This document shows, piece by piece, positions 1 to 11,850 of a stretch of 64,000 nt of DNA; position 1 is the first letter of the stretch, and every line of letters begins with the position of its first letter. Both the position numbers and the translations under genes were made by a program. Below the pieces are notes generated by a model. It worked only from the letters and a program-made list of their open reading frames with translations, ran no database searches and was not told where the DNA came from. This DNA comes from Cricetomys ansorgei. Its lineage: Eukaryota > Chordata > Mammalia > Rodentia > Nesomyidae. The stretch spans positions 1,852,001-1,916,000 of the forward strand of contig JAMJFZ010000289.1 in assembly GCA_026225945.1 (NCBI GenBank), written 5' to 3'.

Positions 1-913
1 ATGCAGTCATGAACAGCATGGCTTTGTATATACCCACTGCTGGCAAAACTGTGTGTGGCTTAGACTTGTTTGTCATTTGATCATCTGATGCAGATGCTAG
101 GACTCCGGCATACCTATGACGACATCTTGATTTGGAAAAATCCTATTATAGCAAACTCCAGATAACTGACCTAGGAATTCAGGTTTTTGATACTCGGCTC
201 CTGTCAAAGGTTCTACCTCAAATAACTCGTTCCAAAATTAGCAATGCTGAGCTCACCCATGCAGCCCATTGCAAATTAAGAACAGATGTATTTGTTGCTA
301 GTCTAAAGGTGGAGAAAGAAGCTGAGGGCCAGTGTTTAGGGTGGGCGGAAGAGCCCAGGCTTGGGAGACAGCCCAAGCATTGACTGCCTCTCTCCCTGGA
401 AACAACAGTCGAGCACATGTATTGTAATGTAGTTAAAAGACAGGTTCACAGAGCCATTTCAGCATCCTTTGGAATCTAGAGTAAGCTGGAAAATTCTCTT
501 GCACCTGAAATTTCGTATTAAGACTGTTGGGTTTTTTTTGTTTTTTGTTTTTTTGTTTGTTTTTATAAAAACTCAAGGGAGCGAGAATGTCTCAGAATTC
601 GGCAACCGAACAGCAAAGGGGAACAGTCGCTATAACCCTGCAAAGTCGACACAGAGCTGAACTTCATTTGGCAGTCTGAGTTATCACACTTGATTCTGGT
701 TCGGTTTAAGACAATAAGCAAAATCTTGATGAGAACTGTCCTATTCTGTACTAAGGTTAAAGCACCTTGGACGGGAATATTCTTTAAAGTATAGAGACTA
801 GGTAAAGGTTGTCATGCAAGGGCAGTTATACTGAGTTATATTCTGTTTCTTTTGGTTTAAACTGTAGTTTTATTATTGTGAGAGGTCTTAATAAACACCG
901 CAGGTTAGAGTTC
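1..913. other. single-copy DNA, no gene seen
   Basis: No repeat body, splice-flanked exon or RNA gene is recognisable. The only structure is a T-rich patch at about 531-566. Short open frames have no recognisable protein content. Confidence 0.6.
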
Positions 914-1067
914 AACGTGGTGCTGCATGCTTGTATGCCAGCACTTGGGAGGCAGAGGCAGGAGGATCACAAATTCAAGGCCAGTCTGGGCTACGCAGGC
1001 AGTTCCAGACTAGACCCAGCTGTATAACAAGACCCTGTCTCGAAAACACAAAACCAAACGAACAAAT
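914..1067 (+). repeat. B1 SINE (7SL-derived), sense
   Basis: The 7SL-like body is read directly: a box-A-like stretch 'gtggtgctgcatgc', then 'cacttgggaggcagaggcag', a box-B-like 'aattcaagg', and the terminal 'gaccctgtctcgaaaac' running into an A-rich tail. B1 is a non-autonomous Pol III retroposon of rodents mobilised by L1. Point changes in both promoter boxes suggest a fixed, inactive copy. Confidence 0.93.
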
Positions 1068-1639
1068 GAAAATAGGCGCTTTTTAATCTTCCACATTCTT
1101 ACATCCAGTTTTCAGAACATACAACGAAGGGCCAGATAAATAGATTTGCCAGAACACATGTATAACTGGCAACAGTAGACCTTGGGCACGAGCTTTCCAG
1201 ATTTCAAGTTCATTGCTCTTTCTACATATGCATCTTTAGGGTATGGTGTAGAAATTGATTATATTAATGCTCCTACGCTTATTAAAGATTGCAACTTGTC
1301 CTTATTTACTCCGTCTCTGGTCAGGACTTTGAATCTGACATAAAGAAGCAATTAGTTTTGAGAATAGGTTCCTAAAGAGAAGCATAATCAATTTTATGCC
1401 CTGTGTTATTGACATCGCCTGACTTCCTGACTTCTTTCTCCACCTTTTTTCCATTTATTTTTTCCCCCCAACATTACGAGAGTATATCGGACAAATGAAA
1501 ATTGCTTGTGTTTCTGGAGCATAATGTGGTGCGTTGCTAGATATGTGTCGTGATGGTAAAAGTTAAGCACATTTGTTTTCCTTTAGTGCGTATGATAACA
1601 TTTAAGATCCTTTGGTATTTCTAAAATATTGAATACACT
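1068..1639. other. unassigned AT-rich DNA
   Basis: No confident feature. It may include the decayed 3' UTR of the antisense L1 that follows, because L1 3'-region similarity becomes recognisable only from about 1,650. Confidence 0.4.
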
Positions 1640-3900
1640 GTATTAATTACCCTCACCCTCCTATCTGGTTGCCTTCCAAAATAGACTAATAGGGTTTGAA
1701 ACTTTGTACCCCTAAACTACATCTCCCCCTTTCACACTCACTCTATTAAAGCATTGCTTTATTCTACTTCTAAAATTTAATTCTTGTAGGGTCCCTGTTT
1801 AAGCGAGATTGGGTAGCATTTGTCTTTCAGTGTCTGGCTTCTTTCGTTTCACACAATGACCTCCTGTTTTACCCATAAGGGAATTTTTTCTTCTTCTTTA
1901 ACTGAACAGTCTTGCGACATCCTTATTAGCCACTTATCTGCTGATGAACAGTTCAGTTGATTCCTTATCATGCTTTTTGGGAAACAGGCTGCTATGAAAG
2001 CAGAGATAGTTTTTCCATGAACTGATTCCAGTTCCATTGGCTGCACACACAGAAGTGAAATAACTGGGTTAGATGAGAATCCAATTTGCAATATCTTCTG
2101 AGAAATTTTTGTTTCATTTTTCCAAATGGCTGTACTAATTAATCGTGCCAGTGCTATATTCTCCCTTCCTCTACACTTGCTACTCTGTCTCCTTTTGTTA
2201 ATAGATATTAAAAGAGGCTGGATCTCTCCCTCTCATTCCCTTCCTTCCTCCTTCCCTCCCTCCCTCCATTCATCTCTCCTTCCCTATTGATTATTTACAT
2301 GTGTCCTTTAGACAGATATTTCTTTGTGTTTCTTCCCATTACTGGATTAGATTACTTGTGTCTTGCAACTGAGGCTTTGTTCTCCTTACGTATTTTGGAC
2401 GTGAATCCCTCTTATCAGATACAAAACATACATAGCGTTTCCTTGCATTGCATGGTTATCTCCATGGTCTTTGTTCCCATTGCATTTGCTGACTGCCTCT
2501 GTAGTGTCATATCCCAACATCTGCTGCCCACTCTCACCAAGGGAAGCTTTTCTCCTTGTTTTTTTTTTCTAGCAGTTGTGCTATCTTGGATCTTATGTTT
2601 AAGCAGTTTCTCCAATTTATGTTCAGCTTTTATATGATGTGAAATAAGGCTCCAGTCTCATTGTTCTGCAAACAGACATCTAGTTTTTCCAACATCACTT
2701 ATGGAAGACTGTCCTTTCTTCATTGTGTGTTCTTGGAGTTTCTGAAGCTCGGTTGATCTTAACTGCATTTATTTCTTTCCAGGATCCCTATTCTGTTCCA
2801 CAGGGCTTTGTATATTTTTAAACCTGTGCCATACCTTTTGAGTTACTAAAACTTTATAGTATAATTTGAACTCAGGAAATACGATGTTGTCAACTTTTGT
2901 ATTATTGCTGAAGATGGCTTTGACTGTTTTGAATTATATTAACTTCCTGCAGATTTTCAGATTGTTGTTCTATTTTGTAGAAAATGTCATGAGAATTTGT
3001 TTCCTAAATGACTTTAGGTAGTATTTGCACTTTAACAACATTAATTATTACAATCATGAATATGGTACATCACTTCATTTACTTGCTTCTTTGTCAAATT
3101 TCATTCATAAATTTACAGTTTACAAATTTTTCAACTCTTTATCATTAGGTGCAATCTTCTTTGATTTTTTTTAAAGCTTTTATAAATGGGAGTATCTTCC
3201 TGATACCCTTGTGAAGGTTATTTTGTAGTGTTTCTAGTCACAATGATTTCTATATGTTGATTTTGTATCCTTCAAGTTTACTGAAGGCATTTATTAGTTT
3301 AATTTTTTAGTATGTGTAGGGTTATCTAAGAGGGCCATGGCATCTGTATTCCTTTTTAAGTTTGAGGGGATTATTCACTCTTGTTTACAGAACCAATCTG
3401 TCTAGGACGCTCAGCGTATGAAGATCAGAAGTCGCAGAAGTTGCTGCTCCTGATCTTGGAAGGAAAGCCTCTAAGTTTTTCTGGTGGCGTGTGGTGTTGA
3501 CAGTGGGCATCGCATGTGGCCTTTATTATGCTCAGGGAAATTCCCTTTATATCTAATTTGTTGAGGCTTTTATCATGAGTAGGTGTTGAAAATTCTCAAA
3601 TGCTTTTTTTTTTTGTTTCCTTCTGACTCTACTAGGAAGAACGCGGGATTTGTAGCCTCATTCTCCTAACCAGATGTGTCACATTTATTGCTTCACGCGA
3701 ACAGAACCTTTCTCCTAGCCCACAGATAACAGCCGTGGCCATTGTGTGCGGCCCTCTGAAGGAAATGTTTAATTTGGCTCCTTAGTGTTTTGTTGAGGAT
3801 TTGTGACTTACCGTCATCAGGAGCATTGACGGTGAGTTCCTTTATTACAGAGTTCTCTGATATTATTAGATTAATTTTTACTTACTTAACTATTTCAGGT
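1640..3900 (-). mobile_element. ancient L1 (L1M-type), antisense fragment
   Basis: Read on the minus strand this is the 3' half of a mammalian L1. Landmarks on the plus strand in order: 'gtgtctggcttctttcg' near 1,830 (end of ORF2/start of 3' UTR), 'atggctgtactaatt' near 2,130, 'cccatt...gaggctttg' and 'cccTCttatcagatac' near 2,370-2,420, 'ctattctgttccacagggc' near 2,790, 'tttatagtataatttga' near 2,855, 'gttgattttgtatccttcaag' near 3,258, 'ttttatcatgagtaggtgttg' near 3,570 and 'gtgttttgttgaggattt' near 3,786. These follow reverse ORF2 order into the reverse-transcriptase region. The frame is destroyed throughout, so nothing is coded. Confidence 0.85.
2224..2286. repeat. pyrimidine-rich low-complexity (TTCC/TCCC)
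   Basis: A C/T-only-like stretch of ttcc and ccctc units inside the antisense L1 fragment, probably expanded after insertion. Confidence 0.8.
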
Positions 3901-4390
3901 TACTGTAGAGAGGCACGGGGCCCTTGGTAGCATTTTCATACAGTTGTATCATACATAGTGTTCTAATTAATCCCTCCCCCCCACCCACCTTCCTCCATAC
4001 CGCCCTCCCTCCTCTGGCGGGACTGTTGCTTCTCCAGATTATCCACGCTTTTCATGTCACCTACTCTCTTACCATCTCTTTCCCACTCTTAAGATCTCTT
4101 CCTCCCTACTCACGATCCCCTCCTGTGTTCAGTAGCAGTGTTTTGGTTATTGGTTGACTTCATGTTTGAGTCTCGATGACTTTAGAACACTTCCACCAAC
4201 TTTGTTACAGATATTATTCTCCTCCGTCTTTTATCATCTCCTCCTGAGGATCCAAATTCTGTTAAGTCATTTGTTAACAGTCTGAATTTATTTTAAACTC
4301 TGCCTTTAAATGTTATCGTCTCTCAACTGGGTGCTCTATTTACTTATATCCAGATGAATTTAGAGTATCTTGTACACCGAAAATTAAGGA
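3901..4390 (-). repeat. pyrimidine-rich, possible rodent L1 3' UTR (antisense)
   Basis: A 'cattttcatacagttgtatc' start followed by C/T-rich sequence resembles the antisense end of a rodent L1 3' UTR (compare 58.3 kb in this window). The similarity is weak and the right limit is unclear. Otherwise the stretch shows nothing. Confidence 0.35.
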
Positions 4391-5165
4391 AGTGTTCAAA
4401 AAAAAAAAAAAATAGAGTATACAAAAACCATCTCAGAATCTGGCCAAATATGGAAATTTTGAGAAACTAAAATGTTGAGATAATGATAGATAACAGCCAT
4501 GAAATAAAAACATTTCCATGGCATCAGAGCGACATATAAATCACCAATTCAACAAACAGTACTCTAGCCAGTGAAATCCCAGTCAACGAATGGGAAGGAA
4601 CGAAAGCGATAGAAAACCTGCATGAGTCAAACAGCACAGTAATAATGGTCATAGACAAAAACCATGAGCGAATGCTGAGATCTGCAGGTGAAAGTGTGGT
4701 GTGAAACAGGATATGTGAGTGGTCCCAAAGTATTCCCCCCATATGATACTTATTAATTACAAACGGAAAAAATAAAACCTTACACTGGAGAGACCTGGCA
4801 GACTTGCCTTTAATCAAGTGATCAAAGTTAACATCACTGGCAAAAAGGCATGTTGACATCATATACCTACTGATAGGATGCACTGGACACAGTACATAAT
4901 TCATGTGACACTGTTGCCAAAAATCATAACCTTAATCAAATCATGGGACAACATCAGACAAATAGCAATTAAGGAACATTTTACAAAATAATTGGCCAGT
5001 GTTCTTCAAAAGTGTCAATGTCGAGAGAAAAAAAAAGAGAGAGAGAAATATTCTTGATTAGAGGAAATTAAACAGACATGAGAAGTAAATGCAACTTAAA
5101 ACCTTGGATTGGACCCTGGAGCAGAGAGGAGAAAGTTGGTGGATGTCAAATTAGGTATTTTCCTT
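4391..5165 (+). mobile_element. ancient L1M 3' UTR, sense
   Basis: The right half is recognisable: 'acatcagacaaatagcaatt', 'aggaacattttacaaaata', 'gtgttcttcaaaagtgtcaa', 'agacatgagaagtaaatgca' and 'ggattggaccctggagcag' are in the order found in old mammalian L1M/L1ME-type 3' UTRs. The left part (4,391-4,880) is more diverged. The 126-codon open frame on the opposite strand here is chance. Confidence 0.65.
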
Positions 5166-5386
5166 TCTTCCAGATATAGATTCTTAGCACTCTAGGTGAA
5201 GATGCCATGCTGTACCATCAGACATCCTTCCCCAATGAGGATATGCTCTGAGACATTCACCACTGTAAGAACATCACAGCGTGTACTCACACTAGCCCAG
5301 TGGTCTGAGCAACTGCTCCCCATGACCTCCATGCAATCAAGTAGCAAAGTAGATGTGAAAAGTGCAGCCATGTGAATAATAATGTA
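5166..5386. other. unassigned DNA between L1 3' UTR and MaLR LTR
   Basis: No recognisable feature. Confidence 0.5.
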
Positions 5387-5703
5387 TGTGATAGTCTCTT
5401 GCATTTGAATACTTGGTCTCCAAGTGGTGGTGAATTTGAGGAGGCTAAGGAGCTGTGGCTTTCTGGTGGAAGTGTGTCACCGGGGAAAGGCTTTGAGGTT
5501 TCAAAACGGTGCTCCATTCCCAGCTCATTCTCTCGGCTTGAGGTTCAGCAAGAACAGTTCCTACCACCATCCCTGTTGCTTGCTGCCGTGATTCCCAACC
5601 ACATGGGCTCTTATGCCTCTGAAACCCTAAGATCAAATAAACACTTCCATAAGTCACCTTGTTCTTTGTATTCCATCACAGCAACAGTAAAGTAGCTAAT
5701 ACA
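5387..5703 (+). mobile_element. rodent MaLR-type LTR, solo, sense
   Basis: Begins TGTGATAG and ends ...CTAATACA, so it has TG...CA LTR ends. Inside are 'ctggtggaagtgtgtcac', a 'cctctgaaaccctaagatc' stretch, 'aaataaacacttccat' (poly(A) signal region) and 'tccatcacagcaacag', the 3' signature shared by MaLR LTRs. No internal region follows, so it is a solo LTR. No clear 5-bp target duplication (ATGTA versus GAAAA). Confidence 0.75.
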
Positions 5704-5789
5704 GAAAACTGAAGCTGCTCTGCCATAGCATGGCATACTACTCTACAGTAAGCTTTTTTTTCCACAAGTAGAAAGAATGCATACTAAAA
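5704..5789. other. short unassigned spacer
   Basis: Contains a run of eight to nine T at about 5,753 and nothing else of note. Confidence 0.5.
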
Positions 5790-6092
5790 CATCAGTAAAA
5801 AAGCATGCAGTGTGATAAACGCATAAAGTGCAGTACTCATTTATATTATTGTCAAGCATTACACGCTACGCATAATTGTATATGTTATCGTGCCTATATG
5901 CAAATTTCAGCACAGGGGGTTTGCTTCCATCAGCAGTGCTGCAAGCACACTAACAGGGCATTGTGTTGTGAATCCAGCAGCTGTGGCATCACAAGGCAAG
6001 AGGCTTTCTCAGTTCCATTATAATCTTAGAAGAGCACAGCCGAACACGTGGTCCATCAGAGACTGAAATATGACGTGCAATGTAATTGTATG
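5790..6092 (+). mobile_element. old mammalian DNA-transposon fossil
   Basis: 'gcataattgtatatgttatcg', 'cagttccattataatcttag', and the end 'gtggtccatcagagactgaaatatgacgtgc' (split here into its two halves, 'gtggtccatcag' and 'agactgaaatatgacgtgc') resemble the terminal region of a non-autonomous Tc1/mariner- or hAT-class element seen in other mammals. I cannot name the family with certainty. The left boundary is unclear. Confidence 0.5.
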
Positions 6093-7114
6093 AAATATCA
6101 GAAGGCTCTCTAGAGGGTTGGCAAGTGTTGGTGTGGAAAGCACTTTGAAAACTGATCCTTGGTGTAGCTTAGAATTGTACAGTGCAGTCTCCCTCGTCAC
6201 AGTTTTAACAGGATGCTATGTGACGGACTTCTTTGTTTATACATGGCATCTTCGGAGTGGTTCTCAATGATCTTATCAAGAATAAATTTGAAAATCGCTG
6301 AAGGGTTTTCCACAGTAGAGGAGAAACGGTTTTGAGCAAAAGAGGAAGCCCACTTGATGAGGGGAGTCAATGACAAACTCAGAGTCTGATGAGTGCAATT
6401 TCCCAGTTTCTAAGGTGTTTCAAATCAAGATGTGTTAAGATTCTAGCTACCATTATGCGTCGATAACCAAAAATAAAAAAATTCAAAATTAAATGAGGAA
6501 AAAAATAGCTATGGGCCACCTGTGCTCCACCCTTCCTCCCCATTACTTCAATTCCTCTCTAAAGATTAGAAGATTCTCTCTCCCATTTTAGGGAAGAACC
6601 CATTTAGCTGCCTAGCATCACCTGAAAGCAGAGAATATTTAACTTCAAAGGCATCTTGCTTCTCTGCAATTAATTCAATGCACTCATTGATTAGATGAGA
6701 AAATTGAGTTTCAGAGATAGAGTCTTCTATCACCAAGATGGGTGCCCAGATCCATTCTGTAATTGCTGCTGTGGTCTTTGTGTTTGGCAATGATGCGGCG
6801 TGGCAAGGTATTGGTGAATCTTGGGCTGTGTCTTCCCTCACCTCCACAGTTGTACGTCTAACACGTGCTTTAAAGATGGTCTTGTGGGCAACCAAGAGAT
6901 GTGGCAACATCCTGTGTGATTTGGGGGATCTTCAGGACACCCATGATCAATAACTTAAAAGTAGGTACCCACACCAGACATTCTTATTTTGTTTCTTTGT
7001 TTGGCTTGTTTTTGTCTGTCTGTTTGTTGTTGTTTGGTTTTGTGTTGCTTTTGCTTTGTTTTGTTGGCAGCCTATGGCTATTCCCTGTGTAGGATAACTC
7101 CAATGATAGTATTT

Positions 7115-7117
<3 letters not shown>
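6093..7117. other. single-copy DNA with T/G-rich patch
   Basis: No recognised repeat body or exon. A T/G-rich stretch at about 6,985-7,055 precedes the (GT)n. Confidence 0.5.

Positions 7118-7145
<28 letters not shown>
7118..7145. repeat. (GT)n microsatellite
   Basis: About 13 uninterrupted GT units. Confidence 0.95.
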
Positions 7146-7276
7146 AATCCTATAAAATGAGTTTCCATGTGGCATTTCAGAACATATTTTGTGTTAGTTA
7201 TCTCTCTTCTTATCCTTTCTTCTGCCTTACCTTCCTGTCCATCTCCCCACTTAAACCTCCTGCATTATTCTGTTTG
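7146..7276. other. short unassigned spacer
   Basis: Pyrimidine-rich; no feature. Confidence 0.5.
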
Positions 7277-7583
7277 GTAGTAGTTAGCCACTGTTGTTAG
7301 GCTCAGCAAGGAAGATGAGGAGGAATAATCATAGATGCAAACTCTGCCAGATCTTAGCAAAGGGAACCACTATCATGGGCAGCGCCACACTCACAGCGGA
7401 ACCGCAAACATCTGAGTTCAGGTGGTTTAATTGAGTCAGAACTCCTCCTCAGGTGCAGATCATAAGCAATCAAATGTCACCGCCCCCCCCAAATCCAACA
7501 CCTGCAGTCAATACAGAGAGCCCCTAACCCGACACTGCAAGATAGCATTTCAAACGTAACTAAAAATAAAATTCTACCACACC
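7277..7583 (-). mobile_element. solo LTR, same family as the element at 61.2-62.6 kb
   Basis: Shares with the LTRs at 29,683, 61,198 and 62,320 the ordered blocks 'gctcagc', 'agagggaaccac'-like, 'gagttcaggtg', 'aggtgcagatcataagcaat' and 'tccaacacctgcag', and a final CTACCACA. Orientation is minus because the paired element at 61-62 kb has its primer site and polypurine tract on that strand. A run of eight to nine C at about 7,482 matches a C-run at the same place in the 62,320 copy. No internal region is recognised alongside. Confidence 0.75.
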
Positions 7584-7905
7584 CCTTTATTGTCACCTGT
7601 ATTTTACTATTCTCTTTCCCTTAAGATATTTTCTCTGCCCCCAAACCTCTGGTTCCTTTCCAGTTTCCTGGATTCTACACGTACTCCAAATTAATATACA
7701 AATTAAAACACTTTCCAAGCCCTCCTCCAAGCCACCTCCACCCCCCTGGGACACAGCTTCATGGTGTGGACACAGGGTTACCCGAGTGCTTCCTCACCAA
7801 CCCTTTTAGCTAGCTCACCTCCATTCCTTTGTGACTCTGTGTTGAGCCATAGAACCACACTCCAGGGACTCCACAGCCTCCACACTCAGGTGGGATCCAG
7901 AGCCG
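7584..7905. other. unassigned C-rich DNA upstream of L1
   Basis: Could be the 5' UTR of the Lx-type L1 that follows or residual ERV internal sequence. Neither can be shown from the sequence alone. Confidence 0.35.
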
Positions 7906-7939
7906 GAAGTAGTAATTAAAGAACAGAGCAACTATCCAA

Positions 7940-8960
7940 CAAAGATGAGGCCAGATATCTACAGCATTAAACACCACAAGCATTATAACTCCAAATGCCT
8001 AGATCCCAGTGTAAAAGCACAAATAAGAACCACCAAGAGACTACGCCTTCCCCAGAAGCCAGAAACCCTACTGTAATAGGTCCTAAGAAAAGCAAATGTA
8101 GGTAAAGCACAGTACAAGGACTTAGAAATCACAATTATGAATATGCTCCAGGACCTTAAGAAGGATGTGAATAAGTAAATGCCTTAACAAAGGAAACATA
8201 CGAAAAACATAAATAGTAGCGTGAAATAATAAAAACAATTCAAGACATGAAAAGTATAATTTAATAAAAAAAAGAAAAAAGAACTGCTAAAGAAACCCAA
8301 ATTGAAATAAAACTGGAAATGCAGGTCAGTGATAAGCCTTACCACCATATTAAATGATGTGGTCTGGAAGACAATGCATGTAAAATGGATCGTTAAAAAA
8401 ATCCAGGCATATCCAGGAAATTTCAGACACTAGGGAAAAACCAAGCCTGTGAATGATAGTCATAGAGGAAGAAGACGAATATCAGGTAAAAAATACAGAA
8501 AATGTTTTCAACAAAATCATAGAAGAAAATTATCCTAATCTAAAGGAAGAGAAACCTATCAAGGTACAAGAGGCAAATAGAAAGAACACCAAATAGAAGG
8601 ACCAGAAAAGAAAGTCCTCATAGCATGTAATAATTAAAACATTGAACGTAGGGAACAAAGAAATGACATTAAAAGATGCAAGGATAACAGAGCAAGTCAT
8701 ATGTAAAGGCAGGCCCACCTGACTTTGGAGACTCTAAAACCCAGAAGGTGTTCTACAAACTCTGAGAAACCACAGATGCCTGCCCAGACTTGACCAGCAA
8801 AACTATCAATCACAATAGATAAGGAAAGAAAATAATTTCTCTATAAGAAAAAAAAATTAAGCAATTTCTATCAATCCAGACCTAAAGAAGGGCCTACAAA
8901 GAACACTTCAGTCTGAAGAGAAGGTTAGCTACACCCAAAAGGACAGGATAAATAATTCCA
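7940..8960 (+). pseudogene. L1 ORF1 remnant
   Basis: DNA matches the rodent L1 ORF1 pattern: 'caattatgaatatgctccag', 'attcaagacatgaaaagtat', 'aaacccaaattgaaataaaa', 'ccaggaaatttcagacac', 'tttcaacaaaatcatagaag', 'gaccagaaaagaaagtcctc', 'agaaaccacagatgcctgcc' and 'tatcaatcacaatagataag'. ORF1 normally encodes the coiled-coil, RRM and C-terminal RNA chaperone of L1. Here frameshifts and in-frame stops break it, and the first codon cannot be placed. Confidence 0.8.
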
Positions 8961-8999
8961 GAATACTTAATGGAAAGAAGAGGGAAAACACATCATAGC

Positions 9000-9485
9000 A
9001 AAATAACAGGAATTAGTAAACACGTTTTATAATAATTCTCAATGTTAATAATCTCTATCCCCTAATAAAAAGACACAGAGTAAGAGGCAATAGAATTAGA
9101 AAACAGGATCCATATTTCTGCTGTATCCAAAAAATGCACCTTAACATTAAGGAGAGATACCAATCAGAGTAAAAGGATGCAAAGAAATATCCCAAGCAAA
9201 TGGATCCAAGAAGCAAGCAGGCATTGCTATTATAGCATCTGACAAAAATAGCCTTCAAATCAGAACTAATCAGAAGAGATAGGGAAGGATACTACTTACA
9301 TATTAAAGGAAAAATCTACCAAGATATAATCATAATTCTAAACATTTACGCATCAACACAAAAGTATCCGAGTTCACTAAAAATATCATTACAGCTAAAA
9401 TCATATATTGACTTTACAGTGATAATGGGTAACTTCAATATTCCACTCTTATTAATAGACAGGTCATCTAGACAAACCCGAACAG
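9000..9485 (+). pseudogene. L1 ORF2 5' fragment (endonuclease region)
   Basis: 'aaaataacaggaattagtaa', 'cctaataaaaagacacagag', 'aaacaggatccatatttctg', 'agaagcaagcaggcattgct', 'cagaagagatagggaaggat' and 'gataatgggtaacttcaata' follow the N-terminal AP-endonuclease region of rodent L1 ORF2. Truncated at about 9,480 and frame-broken. Confidence 0.8.
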
Positions 9486-9492
9486 AATCTAA

Positions 9493-9582
9493 ATAGTGAG
9501 CCAACGTAGCAAGTTCAAAGACAGCCTGGGCTCTGCAGGGAGACTCTGTCTGAAACAAGCAAACAAACAAACAAACAAAAAA
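9493..9582 (+). repeat. B1 SINE 3' fragment at the L1 deletion junction
   Basis: 'caagttcaaagacagcctggg', split from '...gactctgtctgaaac' and a (caaa)n tail, is the 3' half of a B1. It sits where the two ORF2 pieces meet. Confidence 0.7.
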
Positions 9583-10254
9583 GCCAAAATTTCACACTGA
9601 ATAAAAGACCCTCTTCAGTAACTGATGGGGTCAAACTGGCTGTCTGTATGTAGAAGAATGAAAGTAGATCCATATCTATCACCCTGCAGCTAACTCAACC
9701 TCAAATGAATCAAGTACCTCATCATAAGTCCAGATATCCTAACAAAAATCTAACAAAAAAGATGGTAGGGAGTAGGTACAGGAAAAGACTTTCCAAACAG
9801 TAGGGCACTAATAGCACAGATGTTAAGACCAACAATAATAAATGATACCTAACTGGATAAAAAAGCTTCCGTACAGCAAAGGATACCATCATTCAAGCAA
9901 AGATGCAGCCTACAGAATAGGAACACTATTTGCCAATTATATATCTGACATCAAGAAAAAAAAAAAGAACTAATCTAACAGTGGCCCAGGGTGGGGGCTA
10001 TAAAACCGAACCAAAGAGGTCTAGAAATAGGTGAATCACAAATGGCTGAAATACGCTTTTAAAAATGTTCATCGTTCTTAGTCATCAGAGAAATGTAAAT
10101 TAAAACTGCTTTGAGATTTCATCTCATTCCAGTCAGAATGGCCAAGATTAATGAAACAAATGCTAGCTGGTGCTGGCAAGGACGCAGGGGGAGGGGAACA
10201 CTTATTCACTGCTGGTGGGTGTGAAAACTGGTGCAGCCACTTTGGAAATCAGTG

Positions 10255-10256
<2 letters not shown>
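9583..10256 (+). pseudogene. L1 ORF2 3' fragment
   Basis: 'agcttccgtacagcaaagga', 'aatggctgaaatacgctttt', 'gtcatcagagaaatgtaaat', 'catctcattccagtcagaat', 'gctggtgctggcaaggacg' and 'cactttggaaatcagtg' are the C-terminal end of L1 ORF2. The frame is broken, and the following (GT)n separates it from the 3' UTR. Confidence 0.85.

Positions 10257-10301
<45 letters not shown>
10257..10301. repeat. (GT)n microsatellite
   Basis: About 21 GT units within the L1, at the ORF2/3' UTR boundary. Confidence 0.95.
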
Positions 10302-10306
<5 letters not shown>

Positions 10307-10539
10307 TTCAGTGAAAAATGGAGGTTGTGTGGCAAGTAAGGGACCAGGGAAGAGCAGGGAATTTTCAAAGCAAAGGGAAATAGAGTATAGTGTTATAAAA
10401 AAAAGTTAAAGGAGATACCGGACTAGAAGGATAAATGGGGAGGGACCTGGGAGGGAAAGGAAATTAGAATTTATGTGGGAAGGGACAACTAACACTAAAG
10501 GCTTTTTGAAAAACTATATGGAAGTCTACTACTTCAGAA

Positions 10540-10640
10540 TCTTTATACATATATAAAATTAAGCGCATATATATTAAATTATTATATTAATAATTTAGTA
10601 CATTATTAAATTAACCACACACACATATATATGATAAAAT
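10540..10640. repeat. AT-rich patch
   Basis: (AT)-rich and TTAAT-rich sequence with short self-complementary stretches, inside the L1 3' UTR. Confidence 0.6.
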
Positions 10641-11828
10641 TGAATCACCATGTAATTGAGAACAATGCACCAGCTAGAAATCTTACTCCAGCAAGTAAAA
10701 CTCCCGGTTCCAGGAATGGGCTACATCTGCAGAATCATTGGTTAAAGAGATTCCATAATCCCCCAAACATCACAGGCTATATCTAAGACTATTGGTTAAC
10801 CCTCACAATCTGGAAGTAAGGCCCTATTGCTAAATACAACATCTAACCTATGTTATTGAACATTGAGAAATTGAGCTGGTGCCCAGAGAGAAGTTTCACC
10901 ACTACTGATTAACTTTCATGGGGCTGGAACATGCTATGCACACTGCCCAAGGGGAAAAGTAATGATGAACATCACCCAGCTACAAATCCTGTGAACTACA
11001 ACGCTAACCTGCCTGCAAGACATACTGGTGTAACTGTGACACAAATTTTATGGGAGTAGTAAACAGCTTTTTGTGTTGTTACTCTTAAAACCCACTCCAT
11101 GATACGGAACCTATACCTGACACTGCTAAATTGGCCAAGATCCTAAGACTACATAAGTCATAAGTCAATAGTAGAGGAAAACCTATTATTAATATTCTGC
11201 TAAATGAAAATAGCAATAAAATGACATCTGATGACATATTGCTATACCTATATATCAATGCATTGTTTAACCTTCCTCAGAGAAGCTTCTTCTTGTAGTG
11301 GACAGTAATTAACATAGACACCCATAGCCAGACAGTGTGCAGAGAGTGAGAGACTCTGGAGTGCTCAGCCTTCAATGGGATGTCTTCATCAAACCCTTTC
11401 CATCAAGGCTCAGAAATCTATGTGCAGGTGGAAAGATTCCAAGAGACAAAAATGGTGGGTGAATCAAGGAAACAGTGTCTCCGAGACACAATAGGACTGA
11501 TACACGTATGAACTCACAGAGACTGTGACAGCATGCACAAGTCAGACCAAAGTCCCAGCATGAAGAAGGGAACGTGAACGCAAAATTTGCTCCTAAGAAG
11601 CTATTCGTGAATGATACCTTGTGGGAAAGGGAAAATCTGTTTTCTCAATGTAATGTCACTGGGCATACAGTGACCCCACGCCAGGCCTGTGCTTAGGAGT
11701 AGTTAGCCGATGAGAAATGGACTCATTGAGTAGGGTGTGTGTGCGTTGGTTTGCTATTTTTCCTCTTACTTAGGGTTTTTTGTTTGTTTGATTTGATTTT
11801 TTTTCTGTTTGTATGGTTGGTTGTTGTT

Positions 11829-11850
11829 AGTTTTTTTTTTTTTTTTTTTG
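11829..11850. repeat. poly(T) run
   Basis: About 20 T near the end of the L1 3' UTR, a T-rich zone typical of rodent L1 3' UTRs. Confidence 0.8.

Noticed and set aside
4524..4904. 126-codon minus-strand frame
   Set aside because: Lies antisense to an L1M 3' UTR and has no recognisable protein features.
8600..9300. Possible intact L1 capable of moving
   Set aside because: Multiple frameshifts, loss of the ORF2 core and a (GT)n between ORF2 and the 3' UTR rule it out.
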